Notes: generated by a model not told the origin, from the letters alone. A stretch of DNA of 64,000 nt from Reyranella massiliensis 521 (GCA_945860205.1 CAMARK010000005.1:23387-87386); one strand, 5' to 3'. Positions 48,056 through 57,738 are shown, numbered from the stretch's first letter. A program made the numbers and translations.

Positions 48056-48697
48056 ATGAAGGCGCTGGTCACGGGGTTCGATGCGTTCGGGGGCGAGGCG
48101 GTCAATCCGTCGTCGCTCGCGGTTGGCCGGCTGAAGAAGCGGGTTGGCGGCATCGTCGTGCACACGGCCCAGTTGCCAACCTCCTACGCCCAGTCGGCCA
48201 AGGTGCTCCTGGCGGCGATCGAGAAGACCAGGCCCGACATCGTGCTCTGCGTGGGCCAGGCCGGCGGCCGAAGCGAACTCTGCCTCGAGCGCGTCGCCAT
48301 CAACGTCCAGGACGCCCGAATCCGCGACAACGACGGCAAGCAGCCGATCGACAGACCGGTGGTGAAGGACGGCCCGGCGGCGCATTTCACGACCCTGCCG
48401 ATCAAGGCCTGCGTGGCCGAAATGCGCAAGGCCGGGCTGCCGGCCGCCGTCTCGAACACCGCCGGTACCTTCGTCTGCAATCACATCTTCTACGCGCTGA
48501 TGGATATCGCGGCGGGCCATCCGATCCCGATGCGCGGCGGCTTCCTGCACATTCCCTATGTGCCGGAGCAGGCGGCCCGGCTGGGCGGCGCGCCCTCGAT
48601 GGCACTGGACGACATCGTGCGCGGCATAGAAATCATCCTGACCGTCAGTGCCGTCCGCACCAGCGACCTTCACACCGTCGAGGGTCGCATCTCCTGA
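48056..48697 (+). CDS. pcp: Pyroglutamyl-peptidase I
   Basis: A 213-residue cysteine peptidase that removes N-terminal 5-oxoproline. The catalytic triad is visible: Glu78 (GGRSELCLERVAIN), Cys141 (SNTAGTFVCNHIFY), His165 (GGFLHIPYVP). The opening MKALVTGFDAFGGEAVNPS is diagnostic. ATG 48056 is preferred over an upstream in-frame start at 48044, which lies in the terminator. Its stop abuts the convergent RND gene with no gap. Confidence 0.95.
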   Translation: MKALVTGFDAFGGEAVNPSSLAVGRLKKRVGGIVVHTAQLPTSYAQSAKVLLAAIEKTRPDIVLCVGQAGGRSELCLERVAINVQDARIRDNDGKQPIDRPVVKDGPAAHFTTLPIKACVAEMRKAGLPAAVSNTAGTFVCNHIFYALMDIAAGHPIPMRGGFLHIPYVPEQAARLGGAPSMALDDIVRGIEIILTVSAVRTSDLHTVEGRIS

Positions 48698-51600
48698 TCA
48701 CTCCGCGGCGAGGGCCAGCGGCGGCGGCACATGCCTCACCGGTGTCGCCTCGACCGCCGTCGGCCGCTTCACCCGGAACCAGGCGGCATAGAGCGCCGGC
48801 AGGAACAGGAGCGTGAGCGCGGTCGCCACCAGCAGGCCGCCCATCAAGGCTACTGCCATGGGGCCGAAGAACACGCTGCGCGACAGCGGGACCATGGCGA
48901 AGATCGCCGTGCCGGCGGTGAGCAGGATCGGCCGGGCGCGTCGCACGGTAGCGTCGATCACGGCATCCCACGGCGTATGGCCAGCAGCGAGGTCCTGGTC
49001 GATCTGGTCAACCAGGATCACCGAGTTGCGCATGATCATGCCGGCCAGCGCAATGGTGCCCAGCAGCGAGACGAAGCCGAAGGGCTGATTGAAGGCCAGC
49101 AGGAACAGCGCCACGCCGATCATGCCGAGCGGCGCCGTCAGCATGACCAGGGCGAGCTTGGAGAAGCTCTGGAGCTGCAGCATCAGGAACAGCACCATCA
49201 GGAAGGCCATCACCGGCATCATCCGGAAGATGGAGCCCTGGCTGCGCGCGCTTTCCTCCTTGTCGCCGCCGACCTCGATGCGATAGCCGGCCGGCAGGTC
49301 CGCCCGCACCGGCGCCAGCGCCGTGTCGATGCGCGCGGCCACGTCAGGTCCCTGCACGCCGTCGATCACGCCGGCCCGCACGGTCATCAGCAGGTCCTTG
49401 TTGCGCCGCCACAGGATCGGCTCTTCCAGCTCAAAGCGTAGCGTCGCGAGCTGGGCAAGGGAGACCACGCCGCCATTGGCCGTCCTCATGTTGATCGCCT
49501 CCAGCCCTTCGAGGCTGAGGCGCTCGTCCGGCACGGCGCGGGCGACCACGTCGATGCTCTCGGCGCGGTCGCGGTATTGGGTAACCACTACGCCCGTTAG
49601 CAGGGTTTGCAGGGTGTTGCCGAGCATCTGTGAATCGACGCCGAGCGCGCGGGCCTTGTTCTGGTCGATTTCCAGCCGCACCGTCTTGGCGAGCTCGTTC
49701 CAGTCGAAGTTGATGTCGCGGGTGGCGGGATCGGCCTTGAAGACCTGGCGGACCTTTTCTGCCACGGCACGGACCTGCTGCGGATCCTCGCCCAGCACCC
49801 GGAACATGACGGGGTAGGCGACCGGTGGGCCGTTCTGCAGGCGCTGGACGCGCGCCCGCACGGCCTCGAAGTCCTCGGCGAAGGCCTTGTTCAGGCCCGC
49901 CAGCACGCGCTCACGGGCCTCCAGATCCTTCATCATGACGATGATCTGGCCGAAGCTCGCATTGGCCAGTTCAGGCACGGTCGGCAGGTAGAAGCGCGGG
50001 CTGCCGGCGCCGACATAGGCGGTGAAGTGACTGACATCGGAATCGGCGCCCAGCATCTTCTCCAGCTTCTTCACCTCGGTGTCGGTGGCGGCGAAGGAAG
50101 CGCCCTGGGCGAGGCGCAGGTCGACGATCAGCTCGGGCCGGTTCGAGGTCGGGAAGAATTGCTTCTGCACCAGGCCCATGAGGCCGAGCGATCCCAGGAA
50201 GGCCAGCGCCGTGATGGCGATGGTCGTCTTGCGCCAGGTCACGCACCACACGAGGACACGCCGGAACAGCGTGTAGAGCCGGCCCTGGTACGGATCGGCA
50301 TGGTGGACCTTGGGCGTCGGCAGCAGCCGGTAGCCCAGCCAGGGCGTGAACAGCACGGCCACGAACCACGAGACGATCAGCGAGATGCCGACGACCCAGA
50401 AGATCGAGTTGGTGTATTCTCCGGCGCTCGACTTGGCGAAGCCCACCGGCACGAAGCCCGCCGCCGTCACCAGCGTGCCGGTCAGCATCGGGAAGGCCGT
50501 CGAGGTGTAGGCAAAGGTGGCGGCCTCCAGGCGGCTAAAGCCCTGCTCCAGCTTCACCATCATCATCTCGACGGCGATGATGGCGTCGTCGACCAGGAGG
50601 CCGAGGGCGATGATCAGGGCGCCGAGCGAAATGCGCTGGAAGTCGATGCCGAGCAGCAGCATGGCGACGAAGGTGATGGCCAGCACCAGCGGCACCGAGA
50701 GCGCCACGATGATGCCGGTGCGAACGCCCAGGCTGATGAACGACACCACCAGTACGATGGCGAGCGCTTCCAGCAACGAAGAGGTGAATTCCTCGAACGA
50801 CTTGTCGACCACTTCCGGCTGGTTGGCGACGCGGTGAACGGTGATGCCGACCGGCAGGTCGCGCGCGACCTCGGCCATCGTCGCCTCCAGCGCCTTACCC
50901 AGCGTCTGCACGTTGCCGCCCGGCGCCATGACGACGCCGAGGCCGATCACGGACTTGCCCTTGAAGCGCATGGAAGTCTGCGTCGGGTCCTGGTAGCCAC
51001 GCTTGATTTCGGCCACATCCGAGAGGGTGAGGGTGCGGCCGTTGGCGCTGAACGGCAGGTTGGCGAGATCGGCGGCCGAGGTCGGTGCGCCGTCGACGCG
51101 CACGGCGACGCGCTCACCCCTTGTCTCGACGGTGCCCGACGCCACGATGGAGTTCTGCTTGCGGATGACGTCGAGGATCTGGTCGACCGGCACGCCCAGC
51201 ATGGCCAGCCGCGTGTGGCTGAACTCGATGTAGATCTTCTCGTCCTGCAATCCGAACAGGTCGGCCTTGGTGACATCTGGCACGCGCAGCACGCGCTGGC
51301 GCACCGCCTTGGCGATGTCCTTCACCTCGGCCGGCGAGAAGCCGTCGGACTCGAAGGCCCAGATCAGGCTGTAGGTGTCGCCGTACTCGTCATTGAAGAA
51401 CGGCCCGACGACGCCCTGCGGCAGGCTCCCGCGGATGTCGCCGACCTTCTTGCGCACCTGGTACCAGAGGTCGGCCACCTTGGCCGGCGGGACGTCGTCG
51501 CGCAGCGAGACGTAGATCACGGTCTCGCCCGGTTTGGTGTAGCTCGTGACGTTGAAGAAGTAGGGCAGCTCCTGCAGCTTGGTCTCAATCTTGTCGGTGA

Positions 51601-51799
51601 CCTGCTGCTCGACCTCGCGCGAGGTGGCGCCGGGCCAGGCCGCCGACACCACCATCTGTTTGATGGTGAAGGGCGGATCCTCGGCGCGGCCGAGATTGAT
51701 GAAGGCCCAGACGCCCGCGATGCTGAGGGCGACCATGAAGAAGACGGTCAGCGTGCTGTAGTTGAGCGCCAGCGCCGAAAGATTGGTGCGCGTGCTCAT
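48698..51799 (-). CDS. RND efflux pump permease (AcrB/HAE-1 type)
   Basis: A 1033-residue inner-membrane proton-driven transporter with 12 helices and two large periplasmic loops. The TM4 proton-relay pair is in ALIIALGLLVDDAIIAVE. FPTSNRPELIVDLRLAQG opens the second loop. Its sequence is closer to the TriC-like branch than to AcrB. It follows its adaptor gene by 5 bases. No outer-membrane factor gene lies in the window, so a TolC-like protein encoded elsewhere would be required. Substrates unknown; likely controlled by the TetR protein at 53045. Confidence 0.95.
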   Translation of the reverse strand: MSTRTNLSALALNYSTLTVFFMVALSIAGVWAFINLGRAEDPPFTIKQMVVSAAWPGATSREVEQQVTDKIETKLQELPYFFNVTSYTKPGETVIYVSLRDDVPPAKVADLWYQVRKKVGDIRGSLPQGVVGPFFNDEYGDTYSLIWAFESDGFSPAEVKDIAKAVRQRVLRVPDVTKADLFGLQDEKIYIEFSHTRLAMLGVPVDQILDVIRKQNSIVASGTVETRGERVAVRVDGAPTSAADLANLPFSANGRTLTLSDVAEIKRGYQDPTQTSMRFKGKSVIGLGVVMAPGGNVQTLGKALEATMAEVARDLPVGITVHRVANQPEVVDKSFEEFTSSLLEALAIVLVVSFISLGVRTGIIVALSVPLVLAITFVAMLLLGIDFQRISLGALIIALGLLVDDAIIAVEMMMVKLEQGFSRLEAATFAYTSTAFPMLTGTLVTAAGFVPVGFAKSSAGEYTNSIFWVVGISLIVSWFVAVLFTPWLGYRLLPTPKVHHADPYQGRLYTLFRRVLVWCVTWRKTTIAITALAFLGSLGLMGLVQKQFFPTSNRPELIVDLRLAQGASFAATDTEVKKLEKMLGADSDVSHFTAYVGAGSPRFYLPTVPELANASFGQIIVMMKDLEARERVLAGLNKAFAEDFEAVRARVQRLQNGPPVAYPVMFRVLGEDPQQVRAVAEKVRQVFKADPATRDINFDWNELAKTVRLEIDQNKARALGVDSQMLGNTLQTLLTGVVVTQYRDRAESIDVVARAVPDERLSLEGLEAINMRTANGGVVSLAQLATLRFELEEPILWRRNKDLLMTVRAGVIDGVQGPDVAARIDTALAPVRADLPAGYRIEVGGDKEESARSQGSIFRMMPVMAFLMVLFLMLQLQSFSKLALVMLTAPLGMIGVALFLLAFNQPFGFVSLLGTIALAGMIMRNSVILVDQIDQDLAAGHTPWDAVIDATVRRARPILLTAGTAIFAMVPLSRSVFFGPMAVALMGGLLVATALTLLFLPALYAAWFRVKRPTAVEATPVRHVPPPLALAAE

Positions 51800-51804
51800 G
51801 GCCG

Positions 51805-52929
51805 TCAGCTCCGGGGCCGGGCAGCCTGCAGCACCGGCTTCACCTTCTGGCCGGCCTCGAGCTTGTGCACACCCGCGGTGGCGATCAACTCGCCGTCCTT
51901 GACGCCCGACAGGATCGCCGCCGTGTCGTTGCGCCAGCGTGCGACGATGACGGGCCGGAGCTCGACTGCGCCGGTCGCCTTGTCGACCACCCAGACGGCC
52001 GGCCGCGTGCCTTGCTGGAAGATCGCGGCCAGCGGCACCTCGGCCACGGGCGTGGTATCGGGGCGCTCGAAGCTAAGCGTCGCAGTCATACCGAGGCCGA
52101 TGAATTCCGGCGGATCGACGATGCTGAAGCGGGCAGGGTAGGTGCGCGAGGTGGGATCGGCGCTGGGCGAGAGTTCGCGAAGCTTGGCGGCGTGGCGCTT
52201 GCCCGGATCGGACCAAAGCTCGAAGCCAGCGGCGGCCGACTCGCGCACCACTTTTAGGCGATGCTCGGGCACGCCGACCACGATCTCGAGTTCGTCGGTG
52301 CGAGCCACGCGAACCACGCCCTGACCCTGCGACATGACCTGGCCGACCTCGGCCTGGACCGCGGTGACGACACCGCCGGTATCGGCGCGGAGTTCGGTGT
52401 AGGCGAGGTTGTTCTCGGCCGAGGTGCGCTGGCTGCGCGCCTGGTCGGCGCGGGCAAGCGTCGTCGCGGCAAGCATCTGACGTTGTTCCAGGGTCTGCGG
52501 CGTAAAGGCAGCGCCGCCGCGCAGTTGCTGGTAGCGCTCGTGGTCGGCCCTGGCGCGGATATGATCGGCCTCGGCGGAGGCCAGCGCCGCGCGCGCATTG
52601 TCGACGGCGAGGCGGTGGTCGGCGGGATCGAGCTGGGCGATCAGATCGCCCGGCTTCACCACAGTGCCGACATCGACCGAGCGCTGGACGATCTTGCCGG
52701 GGACGCGAAAGCCCAGGGTGGTCTCGATGCGGGGAACGACCGTCCCGGCCAGAACAAGGGACCGCGCTTGCGTTGCGTAGGCGATTTCCAGGACACGCGC
52801 CGGGCGCACGACCGCTTCATTGGCCGAGACGCGGGACGCATTGGCTGTCAGCGACAAAGCGGCGAAACCTGCGGCTCCAGCCGCAACCGCACCGACCGCG
52901 AGAACGATGACCTTGATCGGGAGACGCAT
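51805..52929 (-). CDS. RND efflux pump periplasmic adaptor (membrane fusion protein)
   Basis: A 374-residue adaptor: N-terminal membrane anchor or signal (about 7-27, LAVGAVAAGAAGFAALSL), lipoyl half-motifs (TTLGFRVPGKIVQRSVDVG and GGVVTAVQAEVGQVMSQG), a coiled hairpin with many Arg/Ala heptads (about 95-165), then beta-barrel domains. It bridges the permease to the outer-membrane channel. It is the first gene of the efflux operon, divergent from tetR with an operator-like repeat between them. Confidence 0.94.
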   Translation of the reverse strand: MRLPIKVIVLAVGAVAAGAAGFAALSLTANASRVSANEAVVRPARVLEIAYATQARSLVLAGTVVPRIETTLGFRVPGKIVQRSVDVGTVVKPGDLIAQLDPADHRLAVDNARAALASAEADHIRARADHERYQQLRGGAAFTPQTLEQRQMLAATTLARADQARSQRTSAENNLAYTELRADTGGVVTAVQAEVGQVMSQGQGVVRVARTDELEIVVGVPEHRLKVVRESAAAGFELWSDPGKRHAAKLRELSPSADPTSRTYPARFSIVDPPEFIGLGMTATLSFERPDTTPVAEVPLAAIFQQGTRPAVWVVDKATGAVELRPVIVARWRNDTAAILSGVKDGELIATAGVHKLEAGQKVKPVLQAARPRS

Positions 52930-52985
52930 GGCGGGCCTTCCTTCCGAGGTTTACAATTTTCAGTGTCAAATAACTGACCATTGAT

Positions 52986-53018
52986 AACTTAGCAACGGTA
53001 ACTTATCTTTGTTAAGTT
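52986..53018. promoter_or_regulatory. Operator-like inverted repeat between RND operon and TetR gene
   Basis: AACTTAGCAA (52986-52995) and TTGTTAAGTT (53009-53018) are inverted with 9 of 10 matches and a 13-bp spacer that contains another AACTTA (53000-53005). It sits in the AT-rich 115-base gap between the divergent adaptor and TetR genes, as expected for an AcrR-like operator. Confidence 0.55.
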
Positions 53019-53044
53019 GAGTGTCAAGAGCAGGGAGTTCGAGT

Positions 53045-53707
53045 TTGGCAATCCCATCAACAGCCGTGGCGTCCAGTCGCAAGAAGCGAGGCGAGGGCCA
53101 TACGCGCCGGGAGGAGATCCTCCAGGCGGCCAAGGAGCTGTTCCTGGAGGCCGGGTACGATGCCACGACGATCCGCAGGATCGCCGAACGGGTGGGCGTC
53201 TCGGCGCCCGCGCTCTACCTCTACTTCCACGACAAGGAAGCGATGATGCTGGCGCTCTGCGACCAGACCTTCGGTCACCTGATCGAACGCATCGCCGAAA
53301 TCGAGAAGACCGTCACTGATCCCCTGGAGAGGGTGCGCCGCTTCGGCGACGCCTACGCGCGCTTCGGCTTGGAACATCCCGACGAGTACCGGCTGGTCTT
53401 CCTCGGCAACAACATTCCGGAATCGGTGCGCAAGGTCGGCCATCGCATGCCGGTCGACGATCCGACGCGCCCTGGCGTCGGCGGCGCGCTCGCCTTCAGC
53501 CGCCTGCTGGCCATGCTGTCCCAGCTGGAGGCATCGGGCGTCAAGCTGAACTACCCGCCCGACACCTGTGCCGAACTCTGCTGGATGGGCATCCACGGCG
53601 TGGTGGCGGCTCTCATCATGAAGCCCGACTTTCCCTGGTCGAATCGCGAGACCCTGATCCAGGGCATGCAGGACATCGTCATCAAGGGAATACTCCGGCA
53701 GGTCTGA
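53045..53707 (+). CDS. TetR/AcrR family regulator of the RND efflux operon
   Basis: About 220 residues. The helix-turn-helix (TRREEILQAAKELFLEAGYD, then IRRIAERVGVSAPALYLYFHD) is followed by a helical ligand domain of the TetR_C AcrR-like kind. TTG 53045 is chosen because AGGGAG lies 7 bases before it; a GTG at 53021 lacks a ribosome site and abuts the proposed operator. It is divergent from the RND adaptor gene and by analogy with AcrR represses it until a ligand binds. Confidence 0.92.
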   Translation: MAIPSTAVASSRKKRGEGHTRREEILQAAKELFLEAGYDATTIRRIAERVGVSAPALYLYFHDKEAMMLALCDQTFGHLIERIAEIEKTVTDPLERVRRFGDAYARFGLEHPDEYRLVFLGNNIPESVRKVGHRMPVDDPTRPGVGGALAFSRLLAMLSQLEASGVKLNYPPDTCAELCWMGIHGVVAALIMKPDFPWSNRETLIQGMQDIVIKGILRQV

Positions 53708-53710
53708 GGA

Positions 53711-54889
53711 TCAGGCTGCGGCCTTCTTGGCCGTGCGCCGCCTCAACAGCTGCAGCAGGCCGTAGGTCGCGGCGGCGCCGACCACGATGATGGCGATGCC
53801 GACAATCGGGCGGTACCACAGCCAGCCGATGGCGATCACCAAGGGCGCGATCGCTGCCGTGCACAGGAGCCCGACGAAGCCGGCGCCGGCACGGATCACG
53901 TCGCCCAGGATCGGGATGACGTCGCCCAGCACGCCGAGCGGCCGCAGGATCAGGCCGAAACCCACGAACATGAGGACGACACCGACGGCCCGCAGGATCC
54001 AGGTCATGGTCGCGTTTTCGGCCTGTGCCGCCTGGAACATGGTAGCCGCCGGAACAGCCCCGGCGGAGATCAGCTGAACCGATGTGCCTTGCCGGGTCAT
54101 GTAAGGGCCGAAACCCGCGCCTGCCTGTGCCGCAACCACGCTGGCCACCTGGGGTGGAACCTGAAGAAAGGAGATCTTCATATCGCCAACGGCTGGCTGC
54201 GATGGATCGCGGCCGGCGTAGAGGACACCATCGACGGCAACGACCGGTTTGTTGATGCGGATCTGCAGGGCGCCTGCCTGGGCGTCGGTGACGGCGAGCG
54301 GCTTGGCTTCGCCGAAGTTGCGCAGCATGCCATCGGGAATCGTGAAGCTGCCCAGCCTCGTGCCGGGAGCGAGTGTCTCGCGTGACTGATAGGTCATGGA
54401 AGGGTTGGTGTGCCCGCGAGGCTCCTTGAATTTCCCCGAGTCGACGGGCTTGTCGGACCAGTCCCGGACGTACTTGTACGTCGTTGTGCGCTCTTCACCG
54501 CCGCCCAGCTTTGTCCGTGACTCGGTCTGGGTTTCTTCCTTCCACACGTACATCTCGACGTGACGCGACAGACGCACGGCGGAGGTCCTCACGCCGAAGT
54601 CGGCATCGGCAACGGGGCCGCCGGTCGACAGCATGCCGGTGACATAGACGAGCTTGCCGTCGTTCGACGGATCGGCCCTTTCGGCAGAAACGCTTCGGAC
54701 CATGCCGGCGCCCTCGTCGAGGCCGCGCGCGGTCTTGATGGCGCGGCCCTCGTTCCAGAACAGCACGACGATCGATACCGGGATCAGCAGGAAGCCGACG
54801 AGCACGCCGGCGAAAGCCTGGCCGATCCGCTGGAACCAGGACGTATTGGTGACCTCGGTCACCTGATCGGGCCCGCGTTCTTCCTCCAT
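53711..54889 (-). CDS. TMEM43 family membrane protein
   Basis: A 392-residue member of the TMEM43/LUMA family. One helix near the N-terminus (about 28-48) precedes a long soluble domain (about 55-285) with no known motif; four helices cluster at the C-terminus (ILRAVGVVLMFVGFGLILRP and following). ATG 54889 has GGAGG five bases before it; an in-frame TTG at 54904 is less likely. Eukaryotic TMEM43 sits in the inner nuclear membrane; the bacterial function is unknown. It starts 14 bases downstream of the PhyH gene stop. Confidence 0.85.
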   Translation of the reverse strand: MEEERGPDQVTEVTNTSWFQRIGQAFAGVLVGFLLIPVSIVVLFWNEGRAIKTARGLDEGAGMVRSVSAERADPSNDGKLVYVTGMLSTGGPVADADFGVRTSAVRLSRHVEMYVWKEETQTESRTKLGGGEERTTTYKYVRDWSDKPVDSGKFKEPRGHTNPSMTYQSRETLAPGTRLGSFTIPDGMLRNFGEAKPLAVTDAQAGALQIRINKPVVAVDGVLYAGRDPSQPAVGDMKISFLQVPPQVASVVAAQAGAGFGPYMTRQGTSVQLISAGAVPAATMFQAAQAENATMTWILRAVGVVLMFVGFGLILRPLGVLGDVIPILGDVIRAGAGFVGLLCTAAIAPLVIAIGWLWYRPIVGIAIIVVGAAATYGLLQLLRRRTAKKAAA

Positions 54890-54918
54890 GACGTCCTCCC
54901 CCAAGGCTCGGGGAGAGA

Positions 54919-55731
54919 CTACCGCTTCGGCCAGACCCGCGGGAAGAGCTCACAAGCCATCGGGGCGCCCGCGGCGAGGTCGGGTTTATGGGGAAACTGG
55001 AAGGTCCCCGGCCGCGGATCGTAGCGTGCGTCGTCGCCGGTATAGCGGAGCGACAGTCCGCGCCGGCGGGCACCTGGGGTGGAATTGCCCGGTGCGCCGT
55101 GTACGATCATGGCGTGGAACACCAGGCAATCACCGGGCTCCATCTCCCACCATTTGATGTCGTATTTGCTGCGGTCGGCGTCGATATCGGGGATCGGCAC
55201 GAGGTCGCTGTCGGTGAACTTGATCGCGTGGTCCTTACGGAAGGGTGTCGGCCGGTAGTTGACGCCCCAGCGGTGCGAGCCTGCGATGAATTCGACGGCG
55301 CCATTGCTGCGGTCGATCCGGTCGAGCGCGATCCAGACCGAGGCGATCTGCCAGCCCTTCACCGGCCAGTAGGGCTGGTCCTGGTGCCACGGTGTGGGAT
55401 GGGCCGTGCCCGGTTCCTTCACGAAGAGCTGATCGTAGAAGAAATCGGCGCGGTCCGATCCCATCATCTTCGCGGCGATCTCGCCGGCCGGCGACGCCGT
55501 TGCGGCCAGGCGAAAGTCGTTGTCGCGTTGCCACATGAACATGTCGCCGAAGAACGTGCCCGGCGTACTGCCCTCGGCGAAGTTGGTCGCGTTCGGCCCA
55601 GGCGAGACGAGGTCGCGCTCGATCGCCTCGCAAAGAAGCCCGACCCAGACGGCGTCGAACGCGCCGCGCAAGCAGACGACGCCGTCGCGGTCATAGGCCG
55701 CGACGTCGCCTTCGGTGAGCGCGTGCCTCAA
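54919..55731 (-). CDS. Phytanoyl-CoA dioxygenase (PhyH) family protein
   Basis: A 270-residue Fe(II)/2-oxoglutarate-dependent oxygenase. The first facial-triad pair is in HPTPWHQDQPYWP (His-x-Asp) and the second His in FHAMIVHGAPGNS, with the 2-oxoglutarate Arg in RRRGLSLRYTG. The start is TTG 55731, which overlaps the upstream monooxygenase stop as TTGA; upstream in-frame sequence lies in that gene. The family hydroxylates or halogenates small molecules; substrate unknown. Confidence 0.88.
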   Translation of the reverse strand: MRHALTEGDVAAYDRDGVVCLRGAFDAVWVGLLCEAIERDLVSPGPNATNFAEGSTPGTFFGDMFMWQRDNDFRLAATASPAGEIAAKMMGSDRADFFYDQLFVKEPGTAHPTPWHQDQPYWPVKGWQIASVWIALDRIDRSNGAVEFIAGSHRWGVNYRPTPFRKDHAIKFTDSDLVPIPDIDADRSKYDIKWWEMEPGDCLVFHAMIVHGAPGNSTPGARRRGLSLRYTGDDARYDPRPGTFQFPHKPDLAAGAPMACELFPRVWPKR

Positions 55732-56030
55732 GCGCTTTGCAGGACGTGGACGGCGCGATTGGCGACGAGATCCTTGTTCTTCTCGCCGTAGGCCTTCATG
55801 TGCGCGGATGCGCCGTGGGCCTTGAGATCGTCCATGCTCTCCCACTTCTCGATCACCACGAAGGTGTCGGCACCGAACTTGGCAAACGGGCCGCCATCGG
55901 TGTCGACCGTGGCGCCATACTCGATGCAGCCCTTCTCGGCGTGTACGGCGGGGACGTTCGCCTTGAAGTTCTTGAGGATTTCGTCGCGTTTGCCGGGCTT
56001 GGCGGTGATGATGGCGATGACGTGGATCAT
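55728..56030 (-). CDS. Antibiotic biosynthesis monooxygenase (ABM) domain protein
   Basis: A 100-residue ferredoxin-like dimeric ABM-fold protein: MIHVIAIITAKPGKRDEILK, then CIEYGATVDTDGG and FVVIEKWESMDDLKAHGAS. The family includes quinol monooxygenases (YgiN) and isomerases; no cofactor site is needed. The ATG at 56030 follows a GGGGAAATGA stretch. It is coupled to the PhyH gene (TTGA overlap) and follows the amidohydrolase gene by 22 bases. Confidence 0.88.
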   Translation of the reverse strand: MIHVIAIITAKPGKRDEILKNFKANVPAVHAEKGCIEYGATVDTDGGPFAKFGADTFVVIEKWESMDDLKAHGASAHMKAYGEKNKDLVANRAVHVLQSA

Positions 56031-56052
56031 TTCATTTCCCCCTATTGAAATC

Positions 56053-57738
56053 TCAGGCGGCGCGGCCGCTGCGGAGCAGGCGGCCGGGCAGCTTGTCGTT
56101 GGCGGCAAAGGCGTCCTTGCCATTCTGACGGACGATGGTGCCGTTGACGATCACCGCGTCGATGCCGTTGGCCTCCGAGATCAGGCGGTCGGCGCCGGCG
56201 GGCAGGTCATTGACCCGCTTCAGCGGTCCCGGTCCAACGGTCTTGGCATCGAATACCACGACATCGGCGGGCCGGCCCTCGGCCAGCAGGCCGCGGTCGG
56301 TTATGCCGAACATCTCGGCCGGCCGCTGCGTCAGATTGTGCACCGCCTGCTCGACGGTGAAGATCTTCCTGTCGCGCACCCAATGGCCGAGCAGGTAGGT
56401 CGCGTAGCAGGCGTCGCAGAGCTGGCTCGCGTGGGCGCCGGCATCCGAGAGCGCGATGATGGTGTTGGGATCGGTGATCAGTTCGGCCACTTCCTTCTCG
56501 TCGAAGTTCATGACGGCCATGCGGAAGCGGGCCTGCAGGTCGTTGGCGAGCGCCAGATCGAGGGCGAGGTCGACCGGATCCTTGCCGAGCTTCGCCGCAG
56601 CCTCGGTGAGCGGCTGCTCCTCCAGTTCCTTGTGCGAGGGCGCCCAGGCGATGACGACGCGGTCCCACCAGCGCTGGAAGAGGGGCGTCACCTCGCTGCG
56701 CAGCTTCTCGCGCCAGGCCGGATCGGCGTAGGCGCGGCGGCGCGTGCCGGGTGCCTTGGCATCCTCGATGGCAAGTTCGTTCATGAACTTCATGACGTCG
56801 AAGATGAAAGGCTCGGCGAAGGTGAATTCGAAGTTGAGCGGTCGGCAGCTCACCTGCGGAATGACCATGGCGCCCGACTTGCGCTGCTCCGCGGCGAGGT
56901 CGAGCTGCTTGCGGTGTCCGCCCGGGCCGTAGAGGTAGGAGAGGAGGGCGGTCCAGGTGACGGGCACGCCGTGCTTGCGGCTGACCTCGGCCATGTGCCG
57001 GGTCGAGAACTCGCGGCCGATGGTGATCTGCATCAGCCCGCGCTTGATCTCGCCCATGACCGAGACGAGCTGCTCCATCTCGTCGTAGGTGGCCTGGCGG
57101 CTCGGCACCGGCTTGCCGGCATAGCCGTTGTGGCTGACCGACACCGAGGTGCCGAAGCCGATGGCGCCGGCCTCCATCGCCTCGTGCATCAGTCTTTTCA
57201 TCGACTTGATCTCGTCCTGCGTCGCCGCCCGTTCGGTCGACTCCTCACCCATGACGTACATGCGCAGCGGCGTGTGGCCGAACAGGGCCGCGATATTGAT
57301 CGCCGAGCCGCGCTTTTCGACCGCGTCGAGATACTGCGGGAAGGTCTCGAACGGCCAGACATCGCCCAGGCCCGCCTGCAGCGCATCGATGCTCATGCCC
57401 TCGACCTTCTCCAGGGTCTGCAGGATCAGCTTGCGGTGGATGGCCTTGGTCGGCGCTACGCCAAAGCCGCAGTTGCCGATCACCGTCGTCGTCACGCCAT
57501 GCCAGGGCGAGATGCTGAGCATGCGATCCCACAGGATCTGCGCATCGTAATGGGTGTGGACATCGACGAAGCCCGGCGCGACCACGCGGCCGGTGGCATC
57601 GACGGTCGTGGTTGCGGGACCGTCGGCTTTGCCCATGGCAACAACCTTGCCGTCCTTGATGCCGAGGTCGCCGGGGAAGCCCGGCTTGCCGGTGCCGTCG
57701 ACGATGGTTCCGCCGGTGATTTTCAGGTCGTAGGTCAT
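56053..57738 (-). CDS. D-aminoacylase/N-acyl-D-amino-acid deacylase family amidohydrolase
   Basis: A 561-residue metal-dependent amidohydrolase. The opening beta-sandwich (LKITGGTIVDGTGKPG) leads into DVHTHYDAQILWD (two His ligands), GNCGFGVAP (the Cys seen in D-aminoacylases) and the late metal Asp in IIALSDAGAHASQLCD. The family removes acyl groups from N-acyl-D-amino acids, although many members act on other amides or hydantoin-like rings. It heads an operon with ABM and PhyH genes, 88 bases after the LCCL gene on the same strand. Confidence 0.88.
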   Translation of the reverse strand: MTYDLKITGGTIVDGTGKPGFPGDLGIKDGKVVAMGKADGPATTTVDATGRVVAPGFVDVHTHYDAQILWDRMLSISPWHGVTTTVIGNCGFGVAPTKAIHRKLILQTLEKVEGMSIDALQAGLGDVWPFETFPQYLDAVEKRGSAINIAALFGHTPLRMYVMGEESTERAATQDEIKSMKRLMHEAMEAGAIGFGTSVSVSHNGYAGKPVPSRQATYDEMEQLVSVMGEIKRGLMQITIGREFSTRHMAEVSRKHGVPVTWTALLSYLYGPGGHRKQLDLAAEQRKSGAMVIPQVSCRPLNFEFTFAEPFIFDVMKFMNELAIEDAKAPGTRRRAYADPAWREKLRSEVTPLFQRWWDRVVIAWAPSHKELEEQPLTEAAAKLGKDPVDLALDLALANDLQARFRMAVMNFDEKEVAELITDPNTIIALSDAGAHASQLCDACYATYLLGHWVRDRKIFTVEQAVHNLTQRPAEMFGITDRGLLAEGRPADVVVFDAKTVGPGPLKRVNDLPAGADRLISEANGIDAVIVNGTIVRQNGKDAFAANDKLPGRLLRSGRAA

